In this document: positions 1 through 7,811 of the stretch, piece after piece
Layout of the letters: each line of letters begins with the position of its first letter
How positions within the stretch are numbered: position 1 is the stretch's first letter
Source: Rudanella paleaurantiibacter
Lineage (GTDB): Bacteria; Bacteroidota; Bacteroidia; Cytophagales; Spirosomataceae
DNA length: 64,000 bases
Reading direction: 5' to 3'
Assembly: GCF_009184635.1 (NCBI RefSeq)
Contig: NZ_WELI01000007.1
Location: 124,001-188,000 of the forward strand
Notes under the pieces: model-generated
What the model saw: the letters and a program-made list of their open reading frames with translations, nothing else
The model's database searches: none
What the model was told of the DNA's origin: nothing
Position numbers and translations under genes: made by a program

Positions 1-1
1 G

Positions 2-1087
2 ATGAACCGGTTGCCTGGCCCACGGCTGGGACGAGCCAACTGGACCATCTGGCTCTGGCTAAGTCTGCAAACGCTCAAGGTGTTGCAGGTGGGCGGTATT
101 GTTGGGGGTGTGGCACTCGTGCTCCACATGGCCTGGCCGGCGCTACCGGTTTGGGTGTGGGCGGTGGTTTCGGCGGGGTCGGCGGCTGGTCTTATTGCCA
201 CCGGACGCTACGGCTGGGTCGAGTCGGGCTCGCTGGTGATGATTCTGCTGTTCACCAGTCTCATTCTGCTATCGTTGTTTTTGCTGCAACAAACGGATTT
301 CGCCATCAGCGGGGCCGATCTGGCCAGTGGATTGTCGTTTTCGCTACCGCCCGAAACGGTAGGCGTAGCCCTGGCGGCTTTTGGAATCACGGGCGTCGGG
401 GGCGACGAAATCATGTACTACAATTACTGGTGTATCGAAAAAGGATACGCAGCGTACACCGGCCCCCGCGACGATTCGGCGGAGTGGGCTGAGCGGGCTC
501 GTGGCTGGATTCGGGTCATGACCTTCGACGCCCTTTGCTCTATGGTCGTGTACACCACCGTAACGGCTGCGTTTTACCTCTTGGGGGCCTCGTTGCTGCA
601 CGCGCAGGAGGGGCAGGTGCCCGAAGGCTACGCTATGGTCGAAACGTTGTCAAGGTTGTTTACAGCTACCCTCGGCGATGGCGCACGGGTAGCGTTTATG
701 GTAGGGGCTTTCTTTGTCCTGTACTCGACTCTATTCACGGCTACGGCCAGTTGGTCGCGGATTTTTGCCGATGCCTTTGGCGAATTAGGCTGGCTGAACT
801 TGACAAAGCCGCAGGCCCGGAGTCGGGCAGTAGCGCAGCTGTCGTGGGCGTTTCCGGCCCTGTGGTGCGTGTTATATCTGTTTATCAAACTGCCCGTGCT
901 GATGATTCTGCTGGGCGGCATCGCCACCTCGGTGCTGTTGCTGGTGGTGGTCTGGGCGGCCCTTCAGTTTCGGTATCGGCAACTGCCACCAAGTTTACAG
1001 CCCTCGCGGGCCTACGACCTGTGGCTCTGGCTGAGTGTGCTGTCTATTCTGGGTGTTAGTGTTTATGGCGTATGGCAAATCCTATGA
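2..1087 (+). CDS. Nramp-type divalent metal transporter, 5' end missing
   Basis: Polytopic inner-membrane protein resembling the C-terminal part of Nramp (MntH-like) Mn2+/Fe2+ symporters. About nine hydrophobic segments are visible, and the stretch GVGGDEIMYYNYWCIEKGY around residues 130-150 is typical of a Bacteroidota Nramp subgroup. The N-terminal helix carrying the metal-binding DPGN motif of the family is absent, and the frame is open to the first base of the window, so the gene almost certainly begins upstream and the ATG at position 2 is internal. The frame ends at 1087. Family assignment is by overall pattern; substrate is inferred. Its operon context upstream is not visible. Confidence 0.72.
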   Translation: MNRLPGPRLGRANWTIWLWLSLQTLKVLQVGGIVGGVALVLHMAWPALPVWVWAVVSAGSAAGLIATGRYGWVESGSLVMILLFTSLILLSLFLLQQTDFAISGADLASGLSFSLPPETVGVALAAFGITGVGGDEIMYYNYWCIEKGYAAYTGPRDDSAEWAERARGWIRVMTFDALCSMVVYTTVTAAFYLLGASLLHAQEGQVPEGYAMVETLSRLFTATLGDGARVAFMVGAFFVLYSTLFTATASWSRIFADAFGELGWLNLTKPQARSRAVAQLSWAFPALWCVLYLFIKLPVLMILLGGIATSVLLLVVVWAALQFRYRQLPPSLQPSRAYDLWLWLSVLSILGVSVYGVWQIL

Positions 1088-1100
1088 ACGGAGTCGAAAT

Positions 1101-1194
1101 AAAATGTATAATGCATAGTGTAGAATGAATAAACATAGGCTGATAATCAAATGGATAAATCGTTTTCATTGTGCATTTTTCATTCTGCATTCAG
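1101..1194. repeat. Inverted pair of heptad repeats
   Basis: Between the transporter and the next gene two arms show 7-bp periodicity. The left arm (1101-1132) reads as ATG-containing heptads such as AATGTATA/AATGCATA. The right arm (1167-1194) is four heptads in the opposite orientation: CATTGTG, CATTTTT, CATTCTG, CATTCAG. The right arm ends two bases before the ATG of the next gene. Same style of element recurs near 5.5, 22.1, 32.4 and 34.6 kb. Confidence 0.6.
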
Positions 1195-1196
1195 GT

Positions 1197-2210
1197 ATGA
1201 ATACTAAATATATCTTCCGAAAAGCCTGTTTGGGTCTTCTGCTGGGTTGGTCGTCGGTTAGCTTCGGTCAGATACCGCCCCTGAACATATCTATCATAGC
1301 AAAACCACCCACGACCAACGTGGTGGCTTTTTACGATGGTTACGATACCGGGGGCAACACGTCCGTCGCGTTCGATGGGGAGAATATCTATAAATGGTCG
1401 GGAACATCGCCCTACAAAGCCGAGCCGTGGGGGTATTTTACGCCCGATGGCCGCGAGGTGCCTTATATCAAACGGGATCGGGATCTGGGGCAAACCTTCA
1501 CGTACACCGGCTCTGTCGCCAGGCAGTTGACCGCCGTCACGGTATCGACCGGATACGGAACCAACGTGGTACGGGCGGGCATGTATGGCCGACGGGTATC
1601 GATGCAACTGTTTGAAGTAACCGGCGAACCAACACGGCACACCAATGGCTCCGAAGGCGCAACGAACGCGCTTCATGGGTTTCCGCATAATCGGCCCGCC
1701 TTGCCTATTCCGCCCGAACGAGACGACTATCTGGTGGGCGAAGAATACAGGTCGCTGGGCGTGTTTTCGGGTGCTGTTTTCCCCGACAAAGTGGCCTTTG
1801 GCTTTGCTTCTGCCGACGTAGCCGTACCGCCTAATCACCCCAATCTGAAAGGTCGGTACTTGCGATTTGTGTTTACCGACGCTAAACCGATCTGGCTACA
1901 GCCGGGTAAACGTTATAGCTTTCTGGTGATGCTCGAACAGATTGGGCTCGATTGTGGCTTCACCTTAGCCAATCACTACTCAGGAACGTATGCAGCGGGT
2001 CACGCTATCCGGCGCGATGGCAACGGTCAGTTCCCGCCCGTCCCCGCCGATCCACGTCAGGATTTTACGCACCCCGCGAATGCCAAGGCACTCGCGTCGG
2101 CTCATTTTCCAACCGATCTTAGTCGGCGCGTTCAGATTCCGCCCGGTACCAATGGCTACCCAGACGTAGACACCTGGCGCGACCTTCTGTTTTACGTAGA
2201 AGCCCGGTAG
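1197..2210 (+). CDS. Secreted protein of unknown function
   Basis: Not recognised. The frame is open from 1125, but the ATG at 1197 is preferred because it is directly followed by a signal peptide (MNTKYIFRKACLGLLLGW, then a cut near SFGQ) and because the upstream part is low-complexity heptad repeat. The mature part of about 312 residues is rich in Gly, Tyr, Pro and aromatic residues and shows no membrane segment or familiar catalytic motif. A beta-rich, possibly ligand-binding exported protein is an inference from composition only. The gene stands alone between an Nramp transporter and convergent minus-strand genes. Confidence 0.6.
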   Translation: MNTKYIFRKACLGLLLGWSSVSFGQIPPLNISIIAKPPTTNVVAFYDGYDTGGNTSVAFDGENIYKWSGTSPYKAEPWGYFTPDGREVPYIKRDRDLGQTFTYTGSVARQLTAVTVSTGYGTNVVRAGMYGRRVSMQLFEVTGEPTRHTNGSEGATNALHGFPHNRPALPIPPERDDYLVGEEYRSLGVFSGAVFPDKVAFGFASADVAVPPNHPNLKGRYLRFVFTDAKPIWLQPGKRYSFLVMLEQIGLDCGFTLANHYSGTYAAGHAIRRDGNGQFPPVPADPRQDFTHPANAKALASAHFPTDLSRRVQIPPGTNGYPDVDTWRDLLFYVEAR

Positions 2211-2271
2211 GAAATCGAGTCCCCAATGCGTCGAGTCTCCAAGGCAAAGTTGGCTGATGAAGTTGGGGCAG

Positions 2272-2496
2272 TTACCGGCGTCGGAGCATCCGAACGTACA
2301 GGTCTTCGACCTTTTGCCGGGCCCAGGGGGTTTTACGCAGAAACGTCAGGCTCGATTTAACGCTGGGGTTGCTCTGGAAGCAGTTGATTCGGATGCGGTC
2401 GCCAAGTTCCTCCCAGCCGTAATAGTCGACCAGCTCGTTCAGAATCGCTTCGAGGGTTTTGCCGTGCAGAGGGTTGTTGGGCTGTTGGGGCGTCAT
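2272..2496 (-). CDS. VF530-family (DUF2132) small protein
   Basis: A 74-residue protein that closely matches the VF530/DUF2132 family of short, DNA-binding-like proteins: it has the N-terminal [17 protein letters not shown] block, YGWEEL in the middle, and the C-terminal [17 protein letters not shown] block. Length is typical of the family. Molecular role is not established; DNA binding has been suggested for the family from structure. It starts 9 bp downstream of the stop of the DUF3298-like lipoprotein gene on the same strand, so the two are probably co-transcribed. Confidence 0.88.
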   Translation of the reverse strand: MTPQQPNNPLHGKTLEAILNELVDYYGWEELGDRIRINCFQSNPSVKSSLTFLRKTPWARQKVEDLYVRMLRRR

Positions 2497-2505
2497 GGGC
2501 GTACA

Positions 2506-3303
2506 CTATTTTTCTTTCCGCAAAATCGCTTTCAGCTGGGCATACGGCACCGTCAGCTCAATGGGCCCAACGGCGTAAGCCGCAATTTCGTAGGGATTGT
2601 ACAGAAAAATAAGACCCTCGCGGCCAATACCAAACGTGCCGGGCAGGAAGAACTGCCCATCGCGCAGAAAGTAGCCAGCGGCTTCGAGGTCCCCATTGGC
2701 CGGAATTTCCTGCTGCCGCCGAAATGCCCGTTCTACCAGTGGGAGCAGGGCTGTTGTGTCGGTCACCACTTCGGTCAGCTTGAGGGCATGGCCGGTGCGC
2801 CGGTCGAAACTTTGCAGTGTGGTTTGGGTATTGGGGTGGGCACCGCCTGAGTACGTAAACGTGGCTTGCCGAACGGTCAGAATTTCGGGGCTGCTGTAAA
2901 TCGAGTCACAGTGAATTTCGAGCTCCCAGCAGCCGCCAAACATACGGCCTTCCTCTCCCATCTGTCGGTAGCTCTCCCAAAAAAGAGAGGCCCCTTTGCT
3001 CAGGTCGGTACGGGCGGCTGGTGTCTGCGCCAACGCTGCACTATCGACCCAGTTAATGATGCCCGTAGCCACCATCGCCCGTAGGGAGTCGTTGATACTT
3101 CGGGTGGCGGGCGATGTACCAACCAGTTCAAAGTAATCAGCCGATACCTTGACCCCCCGGTTCTTAGCCGTGTCGCACCTGCCCTCGCCGGTGTATTCGT
3201 AGGTGATAGGTTTGAGGGTGGTTGTCGACAGATCGTCCGATTGGTTACAGCACCAAAGGGTTGTTAGCAGGCCAAAAATGAAACCGAAAGTAGGGATGCG
3301 CAT
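2506..3303 (-). CDS. DUF3298/DUF4163-type lipoprotein
   Basis: About 265 residues. The ATG at 3303 is preferred over the one at 3327 because it begins a signal sequence (MRIPTFGFIFGLLTTLWCC); the double Cys near residues 18-19 suggests a lipoprotein although the lipobox is not canonical. The core has features of the DUF4163/DUF3298 module found in RsiV-like and PdaC-like envelope proteins: a Y-SGGAHPNTQ segment near residue 150, then alternating strands ending in FFLPGTFGIGREGLIFLYNPYEIAAYA and TVPYAQLKAIL. Function in this lineage is unknown; peptidoglycan or lysozyme-related binding is only an inference from the family. Followed closely by the VF530 gene. Confidence 0.7.
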   Translation of the reverse strand: MRIPTFGFIFGLLTTLWCCNQSDDLSTTTLKPITYEYTGEGRCDTAKNRGVKVSADYFELVGTSPATRSINDSLRAMVATGIINWVDSAALAQTPAARTDLSKGASLFWESYRQMGEEGRMFGGCWELEIHCDSIYSSPEILTVRQATFTYSGGAHPNTQTTLQSFDRRTGHALKLTEVVTDTTALLPLVERAFRRQQEIPANGDLEAAGYFLRDGQFFLPGTFGIGREGLIFLYNPYEIAAYAVGPIELTVPYAQLKAILRKEK

Positions 3304-3312
3304 GGACAGAAG

Positions 3313-3343
3313 CACTGGCGCGGCCAAACCGACCGCGCCAGTG
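3313..3343 (-). terminator. GC-rich hairpin after the response regulator
   Basis: Perfect 11-bp stem: CACTGGCGCGG at 3313-3323 pairs with CCGCGCCAGTG at 3333-3343. It lies 3 bp beyond the stop of the LytTR regulator and 10 bp before the start of the downstream lipoprotein gene, all on the minus strand. There is no clear U-tract, so it may be a terminator, or a processing or attenuation hairpin in the spacer. Confidence 0.5.
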
Positions 3344-3346
3344 TTC

Positions 3347-4087
3347 TTACAAACTTAGTAAATCCTTGAATCGAATAGCCTGTCGGCGGCTGATTTCAAT
3401 TTTGTCACCTCCGCGTAAGGTCACCAGCAAACCCCCGCTAAACCAGGGTTCGATTTTCTCGATCCAGTTCAGGTTGATGATGTGCTTGCGATTGGCCCGG
3501 AAGAACGTAGCGGCATCGAGCCGGTCTTCAAGGGCATTCAATGACTTGAGTACGAGGGGTTTTTGGTCGTCGAAATAGAGCCGAACATAATTGCCCATCG
3601 ACTCAAACAGCCGCACTTTGCCCAGTTTAACGAACCAGCATTTCTCGCCGTCTTTCACAAACACCTGATCGTTTTCGCCCAGAATTTTTGTGCCCGGCTC
3701 TGAGCTTGGTCGCGGAGCTTCAGTTGGGTGGCTCTGCAATTCTTCTTCAACCCGGTGAATAGCCTCCGTAAGCCGGTTCAGCTCAATGGGTTTGAGCAGG
3801 TAGTCGAGCGCGTTGAACTCAAACGCTTTGATCGCGTACTCGTCGTAGGCCGTTGTAAACACCACATCGGGGGCCTTGCCTTCGATAGCCTGTAGTAGCT
3901 CGAAGCCATTTTTGCCTGGCATCTGAATGTCCAGAAACAACAGGTCGGGCTGAAGGTCCTCGATCAGGGGCAGGGCTTCGTCAGCATTGGCCGCTTCACC
4001 CACAATGTCAATTTTGGGGAAGTTCTCAAGTAGTCGGCGCAACTCGTTCCGCGCTAAACGTTCGTCATCAACAATCAGGGTTCGCAT
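3347..4087 (-). CDS. LytTR response regulator
   Basis: A 246-residue cytoplasmic regulator. Receiver domain at residues 1-120 with acidic pocket D7-D8, phospho-acceptor D53 in LFLDIQMPG, T79 and K99 in DYLLKP. A Glu/Pro/Ser-rich linker near 115-140 leads to a LytTR DNA-binding domain (about 145-246), recognisable by MGNYVRLYFDD, FFRANRKHIINLNWI and the closing ISRRQAIRFKDLL. Family members bind DNA through a beta-sheet domain and commonly control envelope or carbohydrate functions. The cognate sensor kinase is the upstream gene on the same strand (gap about 90 bp). Targets cannot be inferred. Confidence 0.93.
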   Translation of the reverse strand: MRTLIVDDERLARNELRRLLENFPKIDIVGEAANADEALPLIEDLQPDLLFLDIQMPGKNGFELLQAIEGKAPDVVFTTAYDEYAIKAFEFNALDYLLKPIELNRLTEAIHRVEEELQSHPTEAPRPSSEPGTKILGENDQVFVKDGEKCWFVKLGKVRLFESMGNYVRLYFDDQKPLVLKSLNALEDRLDAATFFRANRKHIINLNWIEKIEPWFSGGLLVTLRGGDKIEISRRQAIRFKDLLSL

Positions 4088-4179
4088 GGTTGGTATTTGT
4101 CAGATAATCAAGTTTACAGGTTGCCCACTGCCCGGCAGGGCCCTTGTGCAGGCCATTTATCCACGGTCCAAAACCGGTT

Positions 4180-5340
4180 TTAGGCGGCCTGGGAGGTTAT
4201 GTTTTTGGTGTCGTTCTTGCGGAAAATGGTGTCCGACTGGCTGGGAATAACGATCTCAGCGCACACAATATCTTCCTTTTCCTGCACGATGTGAAAACTG
4301 GCGGGCGAGCCGTACAGCAGATCGAGCCGCTGGGCGGTATTCTTCAGACCAAAGCCGTCCGAAGCTTCTTTGTCGCCCAACACGCCCGTGTTCCGAATCC
4401 GGATGTGCAGCAGATCGTGATCTTTGGCGTCGGCTTCGAGCCAGGAGGTAACCTCCACAAAACCACCGCCCACGGCTTTCTGAACGCCGTGTTTAATGGC
4501 ATTCTCGACGAGGGTCTGAAGCATCATGGGGGGCACTTGCCAGTACAACGTTCGCGTATCGAGATCGATGTGGGCGTTGAGCCGGTCTTCATACCGAATC
4601 TTTTCCAGCGCCAGATAATCCTCCACCGTCTTGATTTCCTCGCGAAGCTCTACGGTTTTACGCCGGTCGGCGAGGAGTGAGTTACGCAGAATATTCGACA
4701 ACTGCGTGATACCCTGTTGTGCCTTTGTGGGGTCTTCGTAGACCAGCGCCCGAATGCTGTTGAGGGCGTTGAAGATAAAGTGCGGGTTCATTTGCGAGCG
4801 CAACACTTTGGCTTCCGTTTCGCGAATGCTTGTTTTCAGCAGCAGTTTTTCGATCTCGGCATCGCGGGTGCGTTCTACGTAATGATAAGCCGTATAACTC
4901 AGCACCCAGGCAAACATGGTTTTGCCCCAGCTCATGAGATAGCCAAACAAAACAACCGGCTCATTAATAAAGAGTTCGGGGTAGAGCGTGCGGTCGAACG
5001 GCAGGTTCACGAACGTCATGATACTCGCCAGCACCAGCACGGACAGCAGCACGCGGGGGGCCAGCCGGAAAAACGGTAATCGAACCCAGTTCCAGCGTCG
5101 GATCACATGCCGGTAGGCGTGTGTCAGCGAAATACCCAATACGATGTTAGCTAATGCCAGATAGATTGTATCTGGGTTGTAGCCATCATCCAGCCAAAAG
5201 GCCAGCCACTCGATCATAATGACGAGTGTCCAGCCAAATATCTGGCAAAACCAATATATTTTATGTTTCGGATAACCCATCTCAGTTTGTCCCTTTTTCG
5301 GGTGTGTCCCTTTAAGGGTCAATAAGCGAAGATAGGACAT
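4180..5340 (-). CDS. LytS-type sensor histidine kinase
   Basis: Membrane sensor kinase of the His_kinase (PF06580) class. Four hydrophobic segments occupy about residues 28-155 with no large periplasmic domain, followed by a coiled region and the H-box RSQMNPHFIFNALNSIRALV (H187), then the N-box LVENAIKHGV and a C-terminal G-box (DGFGLKNTAQRLDLLYG). Co-directional with the LytTR regulator just downstream, so they form a two-component pair. An internal ATG at 5280 (MGYPKHKIYWF) would remove a 20-residue leader and places the first helix near the N-terminus; I regard it as equally or more likely as the true start. Signal sensed is unknown. Confidence 0.9.
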   Translation of the reverse strand: MSYLRLLTLKGTHPKKGQTEMGYPKHKIYWFCQIFGWTLVIMIEWLAFWLDDGYNPDTIYLALANIVLGISLTHAYRHVIRRWNWVRLPFFRLAPRVLLSVLVLASIMTFVNLPFDRTLYPELFINEPVVLFGYLMSWGKTMFAWVLSYTAYHYVERTRDAEIEKLLLKTSIRETEAKVLRSQMNPHFIFNALNSIRALVYEDPTKAQQGITQLSNILRNSLLADRRKTVELREEIKTVEDYLALEKIRYEDRLNAHIDLDTRTLYWQVPPMMLQTLVENAIKHGVQKAVGGGFVEVTSWLEADAKDHDLLHIRIRNTGVLGDKEASDGFGLKNTAQRLDLLYGSPASFHIVQEKEDIVCAEIVIPSQSDTIFRKNDTKNITSQAA

Positions 5341-5374
5341 CTACGCAAAAACCCCGGCAGAAAAGGACGAAAGG

Positions 5375-5473
5375 GAGGAAACGGGGAAGAAAGGAGAAAA
5401 GGGAGGAAGGGAGGAGGGGGATGAAAGGAGGAAGGGGAAAAGAAAAAAGGAGGAAGGAGGAAAGGAAAAAGGC
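5375..5473. repeat. Purine-only-like tract (G/A on plus strand)
   Basis: About 100 bp upstream of the sensor kinase are almost entirely A and G on the plus strand, with recurring GGAGGAA and GAAAGGAGG words. A similar, shorter tract is at 54750-54785. No coding potential is visible. Confidence 0.7.
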
Positions 5474-5481
5474 CCTGAAGC

Positions 5482-5516
5482 CATTACACATTATGCATTA
5501 CACATTATCCATTCCC
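5482..5516. repeat. Heptad repeat CATTANN x5
   Basis: Five consecutive 7-bp units: CATTACA, CATTATG, CATTACA, CATTATC, CATTCCC. They sit directly downstream of the phosphatase stop codon region on the minus strand and next to the purine tract. Confidence 0.75.
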
Positions 5517-5522
5517 CCTTTT

Positions 5523-6158
5523 CTATGCCATCACCAATGAAATAAGGTGGGCAGTGTTATTGGCCAGTTCGATGGTAAACTGCCCGGTTTCGTAGTCGTA
5601 ATCCAGTTTGTACAGGCAGAGGTTGCTGTGCTCGTAATTGTCCATTTGCGATAGGGGCTCGTTCATGAGCCAGGAGAGCAGAATCCGCATAGCTCGTCCG
5701 TGCATGGCAACCAGCACCGGATTTTCGTCCTGCCGAGACAGAATCAGGTCGATCACCGGTTTTTGTCGATCCCGAACCTGCTCAGGGCTTTCGCCCCCTT
5801 CGGTTGAGCGGGCTGTGTTGCCCGAGGCCCAGCTTTCGGTCAGGTCACGATAGTATTCATCGTCGACATTGCCCGGCACTTTGCCCTCCATAATGCCCCA
5901 GCTGATTTCGTTGAGACCCGTATGGCGTTCGTACGGAATACCGAGATCAATAAACGGCTGGGTGGTCTGAAGGGTCCGTTTCAGGGCCGATATGTACACT
6001 TTGCTGAACGGAACGTGCTGGTAAGCCGCGAAAAAGGCTTGTGCCTGTGCGCGGCCCATATCATTCAAATCGGCGTCGACCCCACTACCCTGCACCACAC
6101 CCCGGCGGTTGTAGTCTGTTTCGCCGTGCCGAATTATATAAATACTTTTATGTCCCAA
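5523..6158 (-). CDS. Histidine phosphatase (phosphoglycerate mutase-like)
   Basis: A 211-residue member of the histidine phosphatase superfamily. The RHGET motif (IYIIRHGETDYN, residues 7-18) carries the phospho-accepting His; a conserved Arg lies in the SALKRTLQT segment near residue 60; the second catalytic His is in VAMHGRAMRILL near residue 152. The loop EISWGIMEG with its Glu is also typical. Such enzymes include cofactor-dependent phosphoglycerate mutases and broad small-molecule phosphatases (CobC-like); the short length and the Met-rich cap favour a phosphatase over glycolytic mutase. It is transcribed away from the thioesterase gene. Substrate unknown. Confidence 0.88.
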   Translation of the reverse strand: MGHKSIYIIRHGETDYNRRGVVQGSGVDADLNDMGRAQAQAFFAAYQHVPFSKVYISALKRTLQTTQPFIDLGIPYERHTGLNEISWGIMEGKVPGNVDDEYYRDLTESWASGNTARSTEGGESPEQVRDRQKPVIDLILSRQDENPVLVAMHGRAMRILLSWLMNEPLSQMDNYEHSNLCLYKLDYDYETGQFTIELANNTAHLISLVMA

Positions 6159-6290
6159 GCGCCCGTCAGTAGTTTATAGCGTGTGGTTCTGGGGACCATC
6201 GTTCTCGTAATGAAAAAGAGAGATTTGATGCCCAAAACCATACACTTAATGGTCAATAAGGGTGCAAAATTACATAAAACCAATCGCAAT

Positions 6291-6707
6291 ATGAAAGCTG
6301 GATTTGATCTGAGTTCGTTGCAGTTTGCCCATACCGATTCTATTGTCAAACACCTTGGTATTGAGTTTACGGAGGCTGGTGAGGGCTACCTCGAAGCCCG
6401 GATGCCGGTGGATGGCCGCACGCATCAGCCGTTCGGGATTCTGCACGGCGGGGCCTCGGTGGTACTGGCCGAGTCGCTCGGGAGTACTGCCTCGTTTATG
6501 CTGCTCGATGACCCGGCCAAACAACGGGCAGTCGGGCTTGAGATCAACGCCAATCACCTGCGGGCCGTGCGCGATGGATGGGTGTACGGTCGGTGCACGC
6601 CTATTCACCTGGGGCGCACCACGCACATCTGGGACATCCGTATTCGCGATGAACAGGGACGCTCTGTTTGCGTGAGCCGCCTTACGGTCATGATTGTGGG
6701 TAGTTGA
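6291..6707 (+). CDS. menI: Hotdog-fold thioesterase, YdiI/MenI-like
   Basis: About 138 residues from the ATG at 6291; an open frame back to 6183 exists but adds a non-conserved leader. The central part, with MPVDGRTHQPFGILHGGASV and then VLAESLGS and GLEINANHLRAVRDG, is strikingly like E. coli YdiI (MenI), a 1,4-dihydroxy-2-naphthoyl-CoA hydrolase of the menaquinone pathway; the Glu of VLAES is the catalytic residue in that family. A menaquinone role is plausible because isochorismate synthase lies 4.5 kb away, but PaaI-group enzymes with other acyl-CoA substrates look similar. The 3' end overlaps the 3' end of the convergent LodB-like gene by 20 bp. Confidence 0.85.
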   Translation: MKAGFDLSSLQFAHTDSIVKHLGIEFTEAGEGYLEARMPVDGRTHQPFGILHGGASVVLAESLGSTASFMLLDDPAKQRAVGLEINANHLRAVRDGWVYGRCTPIHLGRTTHIWDIRIRDEQGRSVCVSRLTVMIVGS

Positions 6708-7809
6708 TCGCAGCAAAACCAGCTCCGAGCCGAGCCTGCCAGAACGGAGCCGATGGCCAACGCTGTTCCTGTCGGTAATACACGGATTGGTTGGTCCGAA
6801 AGGCATCGTACAGCCGGTCGAGCGCGCCACTGTATGAGGGAAAGGCGTCGGGGCTACCAGCCTGCTCGTTTAGTATGGCTTTGGCTCCCAGAATACCCGT
6901 GTAGAGGGCGCTCAAAACCCCCTGTGCCGACAACGGGTCGAATCGGACGGCGGCATCGCCCACGGCCAGCCAACCCGGTCCGGTGGCATCCGTAAGTCGA
7001 CCGCTCCGGGCATCGGCCGCTACGGGCGGCCCCTGAAGTTGATACCCGGAGCGATACAGACATTCGGCAACGTGAGTAGTCTGCTGAATGAGCGCACTAA
7101 ATCCGGCCCGTGTTCTGGCCAACTTACTGGCCGGGAGGTGGCCATCGGTGAAAAATGAAACCACGCGTTTGCCGGTGGGCAACAAGGCGGTATGAAACCA
7201 CCCGTCGGCTACCGACTCAATCAGGGTTGTGCTGTCTTCGTCGGGTGCGGCTCCGCTCCCGGCCGAAAACCAACCCATGAATGCAACCTGCCGGTCGTGG
7301 TGCTCAATCGGCACCCCAAGCGTACGGGCTACCGTAGCCCGGCGTCCACTGGCGTCGATGAGAAAGCGCGCAGTCAAAGAGCTTTGGGTCGGGTCGTCAG
7401 TCGAAACGAGCCAACCCGTCTCGTGCCGGGCGACTTTCATAATCCGTGTCGGCAACAAGGTGGCACCAGCCAGCCGGGCCACCTGCCTCAAGCTGTCGTC
7501 GAACCGGGGCCGGTCGAGATGCCAGCCATTGCCGAAGGGCGAGTGAATAAACGACCGGTCGGCCAGGTGGCTGCTGCCCCAGGCCGATGTGTTGCCATAA
7601 CAAACCCGGTGCGCGTCGGCCTGGAAAGCCGACCACGCCCCGAGTTCAATCAGCATGGGTTTTGCCGAAGGGGCCAGGCTTTCCCCTCCGGCAAATCGAT
7701 GTTGGCCCGGCTCGTAAACCAGCCCAACCGACAGGCCCGCCCGACTTAGCAGGTTCGCCGACGCGGCTCCGGCGGGGCCACCTCCCACAATCAGTACGTT
7801 GTACATCAT
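6688..7809 (-). CDS. LodB-like FAD-dependent maturation flavoprotein
   Basis: A 373-residue flavoprotein of the tryptophan-halogenase / geranylgeranyl-reductase fold. It opens with an ADP-binding motif (NVLIVGGGPAGAASANLL, residues 4-21) and has a C-terminal FAD motif GWLAVGDAAVRFDPLSAQGV around residue 285. LodB proteins are encoded next to LodA-type oxidases and are needed to form the cysteine tryptophylquinone cofactor post-translationally; this is known for Marinomonas mediterranea. Here the start codon lies 2 bp after the stop of the LodA-like gene, which strongly supports that role. A stand-alone hydroxylase or halogenase is a weaker alternative. Third gene of the minus-strand operon. 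Confidence 0.85.
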   Translation of the reverse strand: MMYNVLIVGGGPAGAASANLLSRAGLSVGLVYEPGQHRFAGGESLAPSAKPMLIELGAWSAFQADAHRVCYGNTSAWGSSHLADRSFIHSPFGNGWHLDRPRFDDSLRQVARLAGATLLPTRIMKVARHETGWLVSTDDPTQSSLTARFLIDASGRRATVARTLGVPIEHHDRQVAFMGWFSAGSGAAPDEDSTTLIESVADGWFHTALLPTGKRVVSFFTDGHLPASKLARTRAGFSALIQQTTHVAECLYRSGYQLQGPPVAADARSGRLTDATGPGWLAVGDAAVRFDPLSAQGVLSALYTGILGAKAILNEQAGSPDAFPSYSGALDRLYDAFRTNQSVYYRQEQRWPSAPFWQARLGAGFAAINYPQS

Positions 7810-7811
7810 CG

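Noticed and set aside
2257-2850. 197-codon open frame on the plus strand
   Set aside because: Antisense to VF530 and DUF3298-like genes, which have recognisable proteins.
4170-4181. Palindrome AAAACCGGTTTT at the end of the sensor kinase gene
   Set aside because: Short, overlaps the stop codon, no supporting context; could be chance.
4144-4680. 178-codon open frame on the plus strand
   Set aside because: Antisense to the conserved kinase domain of the LytS-like gene.
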